Positions 63,999 to 64,000 of a stretch of DNA of 64,000 bases are shown piece after piece. The position numbers and the translations under genes were made by a program. How positions within the stretch are numbered: the stretch's first letter is position 1; the number at the start of each line of letters is the position of its first letter. The stretch is taken from contig NZ_JAHWXM010000001.1 of NCBI RefSeq assembly GCF_023091225.1, forward strand, positions 1,922,001 to 1,986,000, read 5' to 3'. The DNA is from Microbacterium galbinum (GTDB lineage: Bacteria > Actinomycetota > Actinomycetes > Actinomycetales > Microbacteriaceae). The notes below the pieces were generated by a model, which worked only from the letters and a program-made list of their open reading frames with translations, made no database searches and had not been told where the DNA came from.

Positions 63999-64000
63999 CG

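Noticed and set aside
1..64000. tRNA, rRNA, riboswitch or origin-like features
   Set aside because: I looked for cloverleaf, T-box or conserved riboswitch sequences and DnaA-box clusters and saw none I could support.

Overview
The window looks like chromosome from a high-GC Gram-positive actinobacterium, most probably Microbacterium or a close relative in the Microbacteriaceae. The grounds are: GC of roughly 70 percent by eye; many lipoproteins, LPxTG-anchored and Tat proteins; many genes with a -10 hexamer 6-8 nt before the start codon (leaderless style); several small families typical of that group; and a very common intergenic repeat built on CTGAGCCTGTCGAAGGG. I see no rRNA, tRNA, CRISPR array, prophage or intact insertion sequence. 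This is ordinary chromosome with islands of palindromic repeats.

Layout. 1-3.6 kb: the end of a DNA alkylation repair gene, deoD, and a large Ski2-like helicase. 3.6-8.3 kb: a D-Ala-D-Ala-type ligase, an alanine racemase and a VanY-like carboxypeptidase, all coupled by ATGA overlaps and divergent from a two-component system, which resembles a glycopeptide-resistance (van) locus. 8.3-21.6 kb: mixed genes, including secreted proteins, an HxlR regulator with a flavin reductase, a zinc-ribbon SDR, a protealysin/emfourin pair, RNase HI, a flavin amine oxidase with circularly permuted domain order, a VanZ protein, and an ArsR/SRPBCC pair. 21.9-30.2 kb: a five-gene peptide-type ABC importer, then PadR, isochorismatase and MFS genes that share promoter motifs. 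30.5-35.6 kb: a zinc importer of AztABC type with two AztD-like chaperones and a Zur box. 35.7-47 kb: a LacI-controlled carbohydrate locus (HAD phosphatase, LacI, two sugar permeases, GH130, a wall-anchored PL8 lyase, and the solute-binding protein), with two identical promoter/operator arrangements. 47.4-53.4 kb: an MFS pump, CsbD, and an Asp23/Gls24 envelope-stress cluster of two divergent operons, including an ECF sigma factor and an anti-sigma/Asp23 fusion. 53.5-64 kb: a kinase-like phosphotransferase, an SDR, a 1829-residue wall-anchored GH92/phosphoesterase fusion, two MarR units, and the end of an MHS-family transporter.

How it fits together. The carbohydrate genes (GH92, GH130, PL8, HAD phosphatase, ABC permeases) point to use of mannose-containing polymers such as yeast phosphomannan or xanthan-like side chains. 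The Van-like, VanZ, Asp23, CsbD and sigma genes form an envelope-stress theme.

The items I rate highest are the circularly permuted amine oxidase, the GH92 domain with Gln in place of its catalytic acid fused to a phosphoesterase, the HxxxCxxC-Asp23 fusion beside its sigma factor, the family of 66-80 bp near-perfect palindromes, and a striking excess of the word GGATGCC/GGCATCC. All functions are inferred by reading the sequence; no database search was run.
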